Shown here: positions 49,402 to 58,213 of the stretch, one piece after another | Layout of the letters: the number at the start of each line of letters is the position of its first letter | Position numbering within the stretch: the first letter of the stretch is position 1 | Translations under genes and position numbers: made by a program | Notes under the pieces: model-generated | The model's input: the letters and a program-made list of their open reading frames with translations, nothing else | Database searches by the model: none | Told to the model about the DNA's origin: nothing | DNA from: Melghirimyces thermohalophilus | GTDB lineage: Bacteria > Bacillota > Bacilli > Thermoactinomycetales > DSM-45169 | Direction: 5' to 3' | NCBI RefSeq assembly: GCF_900102685.1 | Contig: NZ_FMZA01000002.1 | Location: 62,001-126,000, forward strand | DNA: 64,000 nt

Positions 49402-49902
49402 TCAGGCCTTCCAATCCGGAGGAATGGCACCGACATTCCGGCGGTAATACAACATGGGATCTTTTTTTTCGTCCCGGTCCAAATCGACCACTTCTCCGAT
49501 AAAAATCGTATGATCACCGGCTTCCACCTTTTGTACCGTTTTACATTGCAAAAGACCGAAGGATCCGGAAATAATTGGTAGTTGGTGTTCTGACCATCGC
49601 CAGTCGATCTTGGAAAACCGGTCTGTCTCTTTGCCGGCGAAGGCCCAGCAAGCGGCCTCCTGCTCCGCCGCCAATACATGGACGGCAAATCCCTGGCTCC
49701 TCTGGAAAGCCTGAAAGGACCCGGAGCGGTGGTCCAGGCACCACAGCACCAGCAAGGGATCGATGGATACGGAGGTGAAGGAATTGACCGTCAAACCTAC
49801 CGGCTCCCCTTGCGGATCTGCCGTAGTCACAATGGTGACGCCTGTCGGGTAGCTCCCCATAATTTCCTTGTATAATTGGATTGTGTCTCCCGTCGATTTC
49901 AC
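49402..49902 (-). CDS. Flavin reductase family protein
   Basis: GTG at 49902 lies 7 nt after GAGGAGG. The 166-residue split-barrel FMN-binding protein has the family blocks GSYPTGVTIVTTADPQGEPVGLTVNSFTSVSIDPLLVLWCLD, FAVHVLAAEQ and HTIFIGEVVD. Such proteins are NAD(P)H:flavin reductases supplying FMNH2 or FADH2 to monooxygenases. No oxygenase is adjacent; an LLM-type enzyme lies 37 kb away in this window, a link that is only speculative. Confidence 0.88.
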   Translation of the reverse strand: MKSTGDTIQLYKEIMGSYPTGVTIVTTADPQGEPVGLTVNSFTSVSIDPLLVLWCLDHRSGSFQAFQRSQGFAVHVLAAEQEAACWAFAGKETDRFSKIDWRWSEHQLPIISGSFGLLQCKTVQKVEAGDHTIFIGEVVDLDRDEKKDPMLYYRRNVGAIPPDWKA

Positions 49903-50000
49903 AGGACACCCTCCTCTACCATTCAGTTTCAGTGTGGCCTCAATCGATCATCCACATTTTTTGCATTCTATCCATATAGAAGGGAAATGGTTCCGGTTGT

Positions 50001-51077
50001 TCAGTCAGTCACCACCAGGTCTTGCTGGTGTTGTTGTCGATATTCCTCCTTCCAATCCACATTCAAACGCTCCCAGGTGTGACCGCTATCAGCGGAACGA
50101 TATAAACCGTGGTTAGTCAAGGCGTAAAAAGTTCCCGGTTCCGTCTCGTTGGTGCTCAGGATGGGAATCACCATCCCTTCTGTCGACGGCAGTCCCTCGC
50201 TCACTTCCTGCCAAGGTTGGTCGCCCTCTTTGCGGTACAAGGTGGATGCCGGGGAGACCTGGGTCAGGTGATGGGCATAGGTGGCATGTTTCGCCGCGGA
50301 GACGAGGATCACGTCGGGGTTGCCGGGGTCGACCGCCATTCCGTAAAGGTAATGGTGTTTCAACCCCTCCCCTTTATTCTGCCATGTCTGTCCACCGTCC
50401 CAGCTCTCTGCGTATTCACGTCCAGCTTCAAACAAGCCGTCTCCCGCCGCCGCATACAACCGGCCGGGTGCCTGCGGATGAGCCAACAAAGTGTGGGTGT
50501 CCAAGGGACTTCGAAAGGTCCGATCCTTCCATGTTTTTCCGCCGTCCTCACTGCGGATCAAAGCTCCGGCTTCGACGGAGACATAAATCTTCCCGCTTTC
50601 CGCAGGGTCTGGTGTGATCCAACGGATGTGGCTAGTGTGGGGGCGAGGGGGGAAACTCCAGGTAGGCGCCGAGGGTAACAGCCGCACCTTCTCTAACTCG
50701 GTCCAGCTCTCTCCACCGTCCTCTGAACGGTACAAGGCTGTCGGCTCTGTCCCTGCATAGACAACGCCGTAACCCGCCCCTTTTTCCGTCGGGCTGACCG
50801 CTACCGCCGTCACCATGGAGTGGGGAATGCCGCCCTGATCCGGGACGGGTTCGGTGTATCGGCCCGGGGAAGCGATCGGCTCCCACGTTTTCCCGGCATC
50901 ATCGCTTCGCCACAACCCTCTGCCAAAGGTACCGCAGTAGACCCGCTCCTTTCGATGGGGATCGACCGCGACACATAGGGGTTGCATGCCAACTAGCTTC
51001 TCTTTTGTGGTCCACCGGTCACCCTCACGCTCCACGACAAGCAGTTCCTGTTCCATGGCCAAGTACATCTTGGTCAT
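50001..51077 (-). CDS. BNR/Asp-box beta-propeller protein
   Basis: ATG at 51077 follows AGAGGAGGGAG. The 358-residue protein has at least five Asp-box repeats S-x-D-x-G-x-T-W: SDDAGKTWE, SEDGGESWT, SEDGGKTWK, SWDGGQTWQ and SADSGHTWE, spaced 50-80 residues apart as in sialidase-like or photosystem-stability (Ycf48-like) propellers. No signal peptide, so it is cytosolic. The sialidase Arg triad is not evident, so enzymatic sialidase activity is doubtful. Function unknown. Confidence 0.85.
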   Translation of the reverse strand: MTKMYLAMEQELLVVEREGDRWTTKEKLVGMQPLCVAVDPHRKERVYCGTFGRGLWRSDDAGKTWEPIASPGRYTEPVPDQGGIPHSMVTAVAVSPTEKGAGYGVVYAGTEPTALYRSEDGGESWTELEKVRLLPSAPTWSFPPRPHTSHIRWITPDPAESGKIYVSVEAGALIRSEDGGKTWKDRTFRSPLDTHTLLAHPQAPGRLYAAAGDGLFEAGREYAESWDGGQTWQNKGEGLKHHYLYGMAVDPGNPDVILVSAAKHATYAHHLTQVSPASTLYRKEGDQPWQEVSEGLPSTEGMVIPILSTNETEPGTFYALTNHGLYRSADSGHTWERLNVDWKEEYRQQHQQDLVVTD

Positions 51078-51245
51078 GTATCTCCCTCCTCTTCATTGAA
51101 GCGATACGTTTCCCTCTATGTTCCGCCCACAGGAGTAAAAATAACGGCCATCCATGATCTTCTGCATATCGGGAGGATGTCCCAGCAGAAGGTGTAAATC
51201 CACTGTAAAACACCCGTCGCATCCGGTCAAACAGGTGGAGACACG

Positions 51246-51270
51246 AAAAAAGGCCACACAGGGCCTTGTT
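51246..51270 (-). terminator. Terminator of proline dehydrogenase (minus strand)
   Basis: AAGGCC / GGCCTT short hairpin with six T following on the minus strand. Confidence 0.6.
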
Positions 51271-51284
51271 GGAACAGAAATGGA

Positions 51285-52205
51285 TTATTGCCGGAAAAGG
51301 CTTTTTAAAACAAATAGGGCATTGGCAGGGCGCTCGGCGAGACGGCGGGTGAAATAGGGGTACCAGTCTTTTCCGTATGGGGTGTAGACACGGACTTTGT
51401 ATCCTTCTTGGACCAGTTCCCGTTGTAGGGCGTCCCGGATTCCAAATAACATCTGAAATTCAAACTGACTTCGGGGGATCTTCTGTTGCTCGGTATATTC
51501 TTTTGTCCATTGAATGATGGATTCATCGTGGGTGGCGACGGCCGTGTAAGATCCGCTGTTCAGGTGCATTTTGACCAATTGCCGAAAGTTTTTGTCCACA
51601 TCCTGTTTATCGGGGTAAGCCACCTCCCGGGGCTCTTTGTAGGCTCCTTTTACCATTCGCAAGTTGGCCCCCTGTTGACTCAGCTCCTTTACATCCTGCT
51701 CCGAACGGTACAGGTAGGATTGGATCACCAATCCGATGTGATCTTTTCCATATCGCTTGAGAAGCCGCTTAAAAATGTCGATGGTGGCCTCGACGCGGGG
51801 GGAGTCTTCCATGTCGATGCGGACAAAATTTCCCGTCTCTTTCGCTTTGGCCGTGATGCGGTCCATGTTTTCCAGACAGAAGTCAACATCGATATCCAAT
51901 CCCAATTGGGTCAATTTGACGGACACGTTGGAATCGATACCTTCTTCGCTGATTTTGGTGAAGGTGTCGACGGCGGCCTGGGCGGCGTGAGCCGCTTCTT
52001 CACGGGTGGTGACGCTCTCGCCGAGCAAATCCAGGGTTACGGCAAGCCCCTCTTGATTTAATTCTTTTACTTTGAGCAGGGTATCAGCCATGTTTTCACC
52101 GGCGACAAAACGGGAAGCGCCCAGTTTCATTCCGTATTTGGATACTAGCCGATTGACCAGAGGATTAGCGGCGACTGTTAAAACAGCTTTTCTGGTTAAT
52201 GACAT
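51285..52205 (-). CDS. putB: Proline dehydrogenase (monofunctional)
   Basis: ATG at 52205 follows GAGGGATCC. The 306-residue flavoenzyme has the PRODH barrel motifs: VTLDLLGESVTTREEA, SVKLTQLGLDID, VRIDMEDSPRVEATIDIFKRL, GLVIQSYLYRSEQDVKEL, LRMVKGAYKEPREVAYPDK, TAVATHDE and FQMLFGIRD, ending with RVYTPYGKDWYPYFTRRLAERP. It oxidises proline to pyrroline-5-carboxylate, with electrons going to quinone. The next-step dehydrogenase and a proline transporter, usual partners in Bacillus, are not adjacent. Confidence 0.95.
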   Translation of the reverse strand: MSLTRKAVLTVAANPLVNRLVSKYGMKLGASRFVAGENMADTLLKVKELNQEGLAVTLDLLGESVTTREEAAHAAQAAVDTFTKISEEGIDSNVSVKLTQLGLDIDVDFCLENMDRITAKAKETGNFVRIDMEDSPRVEATIDIFKRLLKRYGKDHIGLVIQSYLYRSEQDVKELSQQGANLRMVKGAYKEPREVAYPDKQDVDKNFRQLVKMHLNSGSYTAVATHDESIIQWTKEYTEQQKIPRSQFEFQMLFGIRDALQRELVQEGYKVRVYTPYGKDWYPYFTRRLAERPANALFVLKSLFRQ

Positions 52206-52487
52206 GCGGATCCCTCGCAACTGTTTTAGATTCTGGATGAGGATAAAACCGGGGTCCTGGGTGAGGAGTGATTTCCCGGTCTCCTCCTCGTTGCTGTCTG
52301 AAGAGAGCGAATAAGGCAGAGAGGAAACAGTTTGTGTTAACGCTTACATTATACCATCCTTTTGGAAGGGGAGAAGCCTTTTTCTGTAGAAAAGAAAGAA
52401 GATGATGGGGTTGTGGAATGGAAGTCAGATGCAGGGATATGCCCACAGTTGATTGAATATTGTGTCTTATGAGGAGGTGGGTCCGGG

Positions 52488-54650
52488 ATGCCTTTCCTCA
52501 AGGGGGAGACCGTTTTTTTTAAGGATGGAGCCGGCCTGTGGCGAAAAGGGCGGGTGGCCAATCAAAAGAAGGGGAAGGATCAGGTGGAGGTATATGATGA
52601 CTCCATTCGCGGGTTGCGGGAGAAATATCGGGTTAAGTGGCAACTCAACGAGGCAGAGCTGATCCCTGTCCGCCCGTTTCCGCGGCTTCGCGACGGGGAG
52701 CAAACCCTCTCTTTTGCCGAAGTGGAGCGCCGTCTGCAATTGTTGCGGAAAGTCGGGCTGGACCTGGTCCGGCGCCATTCCTCAAAGCTGCTCTCGGCTC
52801 TGGTTGCTGAAAGGGTGACGCCAGAGGATAACTTGCAGTGGGTGGAGACCCTACGGCGGCGGGCAGCAGATTGGATGCGACTCGCTTTTTTGCAATCCCT
52901 CGTCCAAAGGGAGTGGGGAGAGGATCGGATCTCGTCGGCCCCGGTCACTCCGACGGAGAAGGAGTTGGTTGCTTTTGTCTTGAGGGAGTGGGAACAAGGG
53001 GTTCGCCTCAAGCGATATCTTCGGGAAGTGGCCACTCTTTCGCAAGGGGAGCGGGGGCGGCTTAACCTGGCGGAAGAAGCCCGGGTTCAACTGTTGCAGC
53101 GTCGTGGCACCGCACCGATTCGCCAGATTGCACAGGGGATGGCGGCCAGTTGTCAGGAGGAGGAGCAGAAACGGGACGTCCTGGCGCTGGCAGAGTGGAT
53201 CGAAGACTTGATGAAAAGGACCCGTCGCCGGCTATGGGAAAGACAGGTCCAGTCCTCCCGAGGTGCTGAAAAAAAGAATGCCCAGTCTGAAAAAGACAGC
53301 GGATCCGGTCTGTTTACCTTTTCTCTGGAGGCGTTGAGTGAAGGGAGTGGAATGGAAGCGGATCGGATCCGCCGCTGGTTGGACCGGGGTTCGCTGCCGC
53401 TGGAGGTGTTGTCGTCCTCTCTTGATGAAGGGTGGAATTGGAATCCAGTGGAACGCCGACCGCTGATCCGCATTTCTGAAGGGCTTTATTATTGGCCTTT
53501 GCTCCACGCCGCCCCGCTGTTCGGAGCCGGATGGTTGGATGAGATGGCCGGTTTTGAAAGCGAGGGCACCGCGGCCAGAGCGGCTGTCGGTGTAAAGCGG
53601 AGGAGCGAGAGCTTGTTCAGGCGGGAATTGCCGGGTTGCCAGCTTGCTCAAAACACTCGTTGGAAAAAGAGAGACGGCACAACGCAAAAGGGGCCCGATC
53701 TAGTGGTGCAGGTGGATTCCACTCTGCTGGCGGCCCAGGTTTCCGCTGCAGGCACCCCAAGCTGGACAGAAGGGGGGACCCGACGGTTCATCCGTCGGGT
53801 GGAGGCGTGGTACCGAAACTCCCGACAGATCCTGACCGACTTTCGCCGGGCGCTGATGGACGGAAAGACAACCGAGGTGATCGGATCCGATGGAAAGCGA
53901 ATCAATCCGAAAGATATCCACCGTGTGTTTCTCTTCCAATTGACCGCGGAGCCGATGGCGGCTCTCTTGGAGAGACGGCCGGACTGGGTCGGGCGGGTCG
54001 CATCAGATCAGGATTCTCCGTTGCCTTGTTTTTCGGTGGGAGACCTGGAAAATCTATTCGCTCTCCTGCCAGGCCCTGCTCGAAAAATCGACTATCTGTT
54101 AAAGCGGGCTGCACGGACATCCGGGGAAGAAGGGGAGCTCGCCCTGCTCTCCACCTACTTGGCGACGGGGTCTGTGGAGGAGTCCTTTCACACCCGGCGG
54201 GAAAAAAAGCGAGGGCCGGGAGCTTTGTGGCCCTATCTGGAAAAGTATTGGGAAGGGAAAAAAGTTCCCAAGGTACAGGAGCGTTATACCCATTGGTGGT
54301 CGGCAATCCTGAAAAAATTGGAACGGGAACAATCCCCGGGCTGGCTGGAAGCTACACTGCTGATGCTTCAGGTGGCCCAGACCGATCAGGATCGCTTCGA
54401 ACAAAGCGTGCGGGCATTACGGCGAACCCTGCGCCGGGAAGGAGAAAGCATGACCGGCCGCTGGACCGTCGACCATGCCAATCGGCTCGCCGCCTGGGTC
54501 GACAGGGAGATGCGAAAGGAAGGGTCGGATACAGAACCGGCGCTGCCGAGGCCGCTCAGGAAACTCTCCCTCTCCGGGAAAGAGTACGTGCTGATCACGT
54601 TGTCTCCGAAAGCGGATGTCTATCCCTGTTCCTCGATACGACTGTTGTGA
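52488..54650 (+). CDS. 720-residue protein with a nuclease-like core lacking key residues
   Basis: ATG at 52488 is preceded by GAGGAGGTGGG. I do not recognise the whole protein. Residues 1-65 look like a small SH3/Tudor-like barrel (KGETVFFKDGAGLWRKGRV, VEVYDDSIRGLREKYRVKWQL). Residues 70-330 are helical with Arg-rich stretches. Around 380-450 is a restriction-endonuclease-like pattern: a conserved Glu-less helix, NTRWKKRDGTTQKGPDLVVQ, VDSTLLAAQVSAAG, then GGTRRFIRRVEAWYRNSRQI. The Asp and strand order fit PD-(D/E)XK folds, but QVS stands where E-x-K is expected, so activity is doubtful. The C-terminal 200 residues are helical. Stand-alone gene; codon use like neighbours. A DNA- or RNA-binding role is inference only. 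Confidence 0.6.
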   Translation: MPFLKGETVFFKDGAGLWRKGRVANQKKGKDQVEVYDDSIRGLREKYRVKWQLNEAELIPVRPFPRLRDGEQTLSFAEVERRLQLLRKVGLDLVRRHSSKLLSALVAERVTPEDNLQWVETLRRRAADWMRLAFLQSLVQREWGEDRISSAPVTPTEKELVAFVLREWEQGVRLKRYLREVATLSQGERGRLNLAEEARVQLLQRRGTAPIRQIAQGMAASCQEEEQKRDVLALAEWIEDLMKRTRRRLWERQVQSSRGAEKKNAQSEKDSGSGLFTFSLEALSEGSGMEADRIRRWLDRGSLPLEVLSSSLDEGWNWNPVERRPLIRISEGLYYWPLLHAAPLFGAGWLDEMAGFESEGTAARAAVGVKRRSESLFRRELPGCQLAQNTRWKKRDGTTQKGPDLVVQVDSTLLAAQVSAAGTPSWTEGGTRRFIRRVEAWYRNSRQILTDFRRALMDGKTTEVIGSDGKRINPKDIHRVFLFQLTAEPMAALLERRPDWVGRVASDQDSPLPCFSVGDLENLFALLPGPARKIDYLLKRAARTSGEEGELALLSTYLATGSVEESFHTRREKKRGPGALWPYLEKYWEGKKVPKVQERYTHWWSAILKKLEREQSPGWLEATLLMLQVAQTDQDRFEQSVRALRRTLRREGESMTGRWTVDHANRLAAWVDREMRKEGSDTEPALPRPLRKLSLSGKEYVLITLSPKADVYPCSSIRLL

Positions 54651-54651
54651 C

Positions 54652-54695
54652 AAAGAACTCCGGAGGGTATCCCTTTGGAGCTCTCTTTTTACGGC
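54652..54695 (+). terminator. Terminator-like hairpin
   Basis: AGAACTCCGGAGGG / CCCTTTGGAGCTCT imperfect stem followed by CTTTTT, directly after the 720-residue protein gene. Confidence 0.6.
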
Positions 54696-54765
54696 CCGGG
54701 CTCATGAGGATCTGCAGGAGACGGACAGTCGTTGGAACAGCAGCGGGGCAAAGCTGTCGGCTTGC

Positions 54766-55746
54766 TCAGCGGTTCAATAATGGAGCTATCCGGTCGATTC
54801 GGTTGGTCCATATGCCGCCATGGTAACCGGAAGGCAGTCGCTCGATATCCTTAGCGCTGTCAAACCCTTCAGACCAGCCACCGCCTCCCGCAACCAGGAT
54901 GACACGCGTGTCTTGTGCTTCCATCCTTTGTAAAAAGCGATGGGGCCATCCCCATAACCAAGGAGCCACTTTTTCAGGGATATGCAACTGTGTATGAGAA
55001 CAAGATTTAGGAACATAGCCTGTCCACCCCGCAGCTATGTATGGAATCAGGCAATCTTTTATCGTCTGTTTGGACATAACTCGTAAGTTGGGAAGCCGCT
55101 GTTGTAACACTTCTATCGCTTGATCCCCACCATATACCGTGATTTTTTCCAATCGCGAGGAAGGCAACGGGGAGAGAAATGTTGCAAGTTGTCTTCCTTC
55201 ATCTGGGTCATCGTTTTTGATATGAATCAGAAAGGGTTGATCAGGAAACCTTTGCAAAACTTCCTTAAGAGAGGGCATCAGACCGATTCCCTTGCCGCGA
55301 AAAGGAAAAGTTTTACCGTTATCAGCGGTGTAACCGTAACCGATATCCAGCTTCTTCAACTCAGCCATGGTATATTCTCTTACAGAACCCTTGGCTTGGG
55401 TCCGGCAATCCAATGTCCCATCATGGAAAACGGCGAATTGCCCATCTTTTGTAAGCTGGACATCGATTTCAACCACATCCGCTCCGGCGTCAAATGCCGC
55501 TTCCATGGAAAAGATGGTGTTTTCCAGATAAGGATGTTCCGGTTTGTAAATCCGTTTTGCGGTGCAAGTATCCCCTGTGATTCCTTCCATCGGAAATGTT
55601 TGCGACAGTCCCCGGTGAGCCAAAAGAAACGGGTTTCCTTTTGCTTCGACCAGAAAGGAAGTGTTATTTAAATAGACGAAGACAAAGAAAAACAGAGGAA
55701 TCCAAATTCTCTTTCTCCTCCATCGTTGCAATCCTTTCATCGTCAT
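54766..55746 (-). CDS. Glycerophosphodiester phosphodiesterase family protein
   Basis: ATG at 55746 follows GGGGGGAG. A membrane or signal segment (IWIPLFFFVFVYLNNTSFLV) precedes the GDPD barrel: LLAHRG with the first catalytic His, ENTIFSMEAAFDAGADVVEIDVQLTKDGQFAVFHDGTLD with the metal Glu/Asp pair and second His, and FLIHIKND on a later strand. The final part (WTGYVPKSC, WLWGWPHRFLQRMEAQDTRVILV) is compatible with the family. Enzymes of this type cut glycerophosphodiesters to glycerol-3-phosphate. The 326-residue protein is exported or membrane-anchored. Confidence 0.88.
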   Translation of the reverse strand: MTMKGLQRWRRKRIWIPLFFFVFVYLNNTSFLVEAKGNPFLLAHRGLSQTFPMEGITGDTCTAKRIYKPEHPYLENTIFSMEAAFDAGADVVEIDVQLTKDGQFAVFHDGTLDCRTQAKGSVREYTMAELKKLDIGYGYTADNGKTFPFRGKGIGLMPSLKEVLQRFPDQPFLIHIKNDDPDEGRQLATFLSPLPSSRLEKITVYGGDQAIEVLQQRLPNLRVMSKQTIKDCLIPYIAAGWTGYVPKSCSHTQLHIPEKVAPWLWGWPHRFLQRMEAQDTRVILVAGGGGWSEGFDSAKDIERLPSGYHGGIWTNRIDRIAPLLNR

Positions 55747-55861
55747 GCTTACTCCCCCCCTAACGACAATGAACCCTACACATGCCTTAATCATAGGGTG
55801 AGTTGAATCCGTTTTACAATACGAAAATGAAAAGCCGGATCGCATCGATCCGGCAGAGGCT

Positions 55862-57205
55862 TTATGACGATCGTTTTCGATCTTCGATGGAGCAATGTTC
55901 GTCACAGCCGCCGGTGGGGATGATCCTCCGGCGGGCGGCGATGGCATCATAGACCCGCTGTCCCAGTCCCAGCCACTTGGACAGGATGAGAAGGGGAAGC
56001 AAGGGCCAGAGAAGGGGCAGCCGTGCCCCCATCTGGATGATCCCGTCGATCCCTTCCTGGAAGGAGTGGCCGTCCCGGGTGCTGTGCAGCCGTTTTTCCA
56101 GCTGTTCCGGGTCGAGTTCGTATCTGTCGGGAACACCCGGTTCTCGAAAAGAGACGAAATGGAGGAGGCGGAACCAGTCCAGCTTTTTTGCCGTCGTCAC
56201 ACTGCGGGTGCAGAAGGGGCACCATCCGTCGTAAAAGATGGTCACCTCCTGCCGTCTGAGGAATGATGGACGGTGTTGGGCCATCAACGTACCTCCTTTG
56301 GCAAAGACCCGGCTCTTCAGTCGGGCCAGTCGCCGGTAGTCTCGGTCGGTGAGCAAGATCCATTCACAACAGATCATGTACCAGGAGAAGAGGGCTAGGT
56401 TCATCATCAGGCCGACACTGGTGTGGAAGGCCAAGGCACCGGCCACGGCTAGGTATTTGGTATAGCGATTCAACAGCAAGAACGGAAAGGCCACCTGGAA
56501 CAGCACCGATGAATAGGTGAGGAAGACGACCAACGTTTCCGACTGCCAGATCCACTCGCTAACCCCGGGCCATATATAGTCCTGAACCCGCATCGCGTAA
56601 TAGACGGCGGTACCTTCCTGCCACATCGAGCCCATCACTTTATATATCCCCGATGTAAAATACACTATGATCAGCTGGATGGCGATGGCACAGACGGCGG
56701 CATTGTGCAGAATGGACAGATAAACGTCCAGACGTCGCTTCCCTCTCTTTTCGATCCGTCTCCGATCCAGGGAGAAATACGTCCCTGCCTGGGCAAAAAT
56801 CAAGTAAAACAGTTGCAGACGGATAATATTATCCCCACCGTTGGTGACAAAGGAATTCCGGTAATACAGGGACCAAAACAAAAGAAAAGTGAGGATCGTG
56901 GCCAGCCGGGTGCGAAATCCCAGGATGAACATCACCGTTGTAACGATTCCTCCATGATAGATGAGATCGAAAAACCACGGGGCATCGGAGAGATGAAATA
57001 GGGTGATGATGCCTCTCTCCTCTGCCGCCTCCATAAATTTCTCTGTCGGCCACAACCCATCTGCCCCCCAAAGGAGGTGACGTTCCGGGTAATGAGCCAA
57101 AAGGTAAAAGAGAATGCCAAGACCCATGGAGAGCCGCATCAGACTGGTGCCGATCAAAAAGTGCTTCGTCGTCAAAAACCGTTCAAGCCGTTTCACTGCG
57201 GCCAC
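55862..57205 (-). CDS. HTTM membrane domain fused to a DCC (DUF393) thiol-redox domain
   Basis: Residues 1-300 form the HTTM domain (vitamin-K-carboxylase-like multi-pass region) with about seven helices and the blocks LMRLSMGLGILFYLLAHYPERHLLWGADGLW, YYRNSFVTNGGDNIIRLQLFYLIFA and FTSGIYKVMGSMWQEGTAVYYAM. From about 320 a DCC domain follows, VTIFYDGWCPFCTRSVTTAKKLDW, with the D-G-x-C-x-x-C motif, and later residues near a last membrane segment. Fusion of these two in one chain is notable; they are often separate neighbours. GTG at 57205 overlaps the end of the DUF5819 gene by 13 nt. Function unknown; a membrane redox role is inference. Confidence 0.85.
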   Translation of the reverse strand: MAAVKRLERFLTTKHFLIGTSLMRLSMGLGILFYLLAHYPERHLLWGADGLWPTEKFMEAAEERGIITLFHLSDAPWFFDLIYHGGIVTTVMFILGFRTRLATILTFLLFWSLYYRNSFVTNGGDNIIRLQLFYLIFAQAGTYFSLDRRRIEKRGKRRLDVYLSILHNAAVCAIAIQLIIVYFTSGIYKVMGSMWQEGTAVYYAMRVQDYIWPGVSEWIWQSETLVVFLTYSSVLFQVAFPFLLLNRYTKYLAVAGALAFHTSVGLMMNLALFSWYMICCEWILLTDRDYRRLARLKSRVFAKGGTLMAQHRPSFLRRQEVTIFYDGWCPFCTRSVTTAKKLDWFRLLHFVSFREPGVPDRYELDPEQLEKRLHSTRDGHSFQEGIDGIIQMGARLPLLWPLLPLLILSKWLGLGQRVYDAIAARRRIIPTGGCDEHCSIEDRKRSS

Positions 57206-57810
57206 CCCTTTGCCGCCTCGGAACCGACTGGACGATAGGGCAGCCAGTTTGATTCCCGGAAGTGGAGCGGGGTGGAATCATCGCTTTTGTGACGTACGTC
57301 GAAGCGGGGGAAGGTATTGGTAACCACCCGAAACTTGATCGCCTTGATCTTTTGGTCTGGCATGGCTTGTCCCAGGGCCGTAGATGCCGCCCGTTGCAAC
57401 ATCCACTCTCCAGTCTTTTTCTGCTTTTGATTGTCCTCCTGGAAGGAGCGGGAGCCGGAGACAAAATAGCGAGTCACCCGGTCTTCGGAGCTGAGGCGGT
57501 GAGCTTGCTTTTCTCGGATCAGCGGCCCCGTAAGATCCTTCCAATCGGTCTCCCGAAGCTGGCCGGTATCAGGGTCGATCACCCGGGCTTTTGCTTGAAC
57601 ATCCCGGTGGTGGGAAACGGGGTTGGGGGCGAATAGCTTCCAATTCTGCGCAAACAAAGGGTCCATATAGGCGTACAGGAATTCCCCATGCCGGGTTTTT
57701 ACTGGATTGTTGGGGGTAAGATACAGAAAGGTGATGAAAAAGTGGATGATCAGGGTGAGGGCGAGCAATCCAGCCCACAATAACGGAGCGGATATCGGGA
57801 ACCTTTTCAT
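57193..57810 (-). CDS. DUF5819 family membrane-anchored protein
   Basis: The 205-residue protein has one N-terminal helix (LLWAGLLALTLIIHFFITFLYLT) and an outer domain with the family hallmark YAYMDPLFAQNWKLFAPNP, followed by RDVQAKARV and VTRYFVSGSRSF. DUF5819 genes commonly sit next to HTTM-domain genes, as here; the stop overlaps the HTTM start. It probably acts with that protein at the membrane; no activity is known. The ribosome site before ATG 57810 is moderate. Confidence 0.85.
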   Translation of the reverse strand: MKRFPISAPLLWAGLLALTLIIHFFITFLYLTPNNPVKTRHGEFLYAYMDPLFAQNWKLFAPNPVSHHRDVQAKARVIDPDTGQLRETDWKDLTGPLIREKQAHRLSSEDRVTRYFVSGSRSFQEDNQKQKKTGEWMLQRAASTALGQAMPDQKIKAIKFRVVTNTFPRFDVRHKSDDSTPLHFRESNWLPYRPVGSEAAKGWPQ

Positions 57811-57831
57811 CGAATCACCTCTGTTGCTAGA

Positions 57832-58000
57832 AAGTGGTGCGAAAAGCGATGGGCGGCATTACCTGAAGCTCGGTGTGCTGTCCTGCAACGAACTCATCCT
57901 CGCGAATCTCTCTAACCGCAGCCGGAACAAAAGGAGACGGATGTAAAATTTGAAGATGCTTGCATGCTGATCTTCCGGCTGGGTTGGACAGCATTCTTAG
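57832..58000. repeat. Diverged repeat, copy B, and surrounding gene-free DNA
   Basis: 57915-57994 matches copy A at 27974-28071 (GGAACAAAAGGAGACGGATG, TAAAATTTGAAGATG, then GCTGATCTTCCGGCTGGGTTGG). The minus strand reads HPSPFVPAAVREIREDEFVA and GQHTELQVMPPIAFRTTF before a stop at 57829-57831, which looks like the C-terminal end of a lost gene. The rest of 57811-58213 shows no gene; the promoter of the SGNH hydrolase should be near its right end. Confidence 0.5.
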
Positions 58001-58213
58001 CTTCGAGCGTCAGCCCTCTCAGGTGTGCGATGCTGTGCTTGGGGCTATTCGCATAACTTTCGGTTGGTTTTGTCCATGATACCACAGGTTTTTCGGGAGG
58101 AAGGGAGCAAAGTTGTTATGGCTTTGTAATCTATTCTTTTTATGCTTGTAACCAGAATCATTAAAAATGGAAAAGTGGTTTTATAAAATACAGGGGAGAA
58201 CGGAGTCGGACAA

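Noticed and set aside
53636-54826. 396-codon plus-strand frame overlapping the 720-residue protein gene
   Set aside because: Shadow frame of a gene with a strong ribosome site and better composition; Gly/Arg/Ser-rich and without a start signal.
55747-56136. N-terminal extension of the phosphodiesterase gene
   Set aside because: Runs in another frame through the HTTM-DCC gene; the real start at 55746 has a ribosome site and begins the membrane segment.
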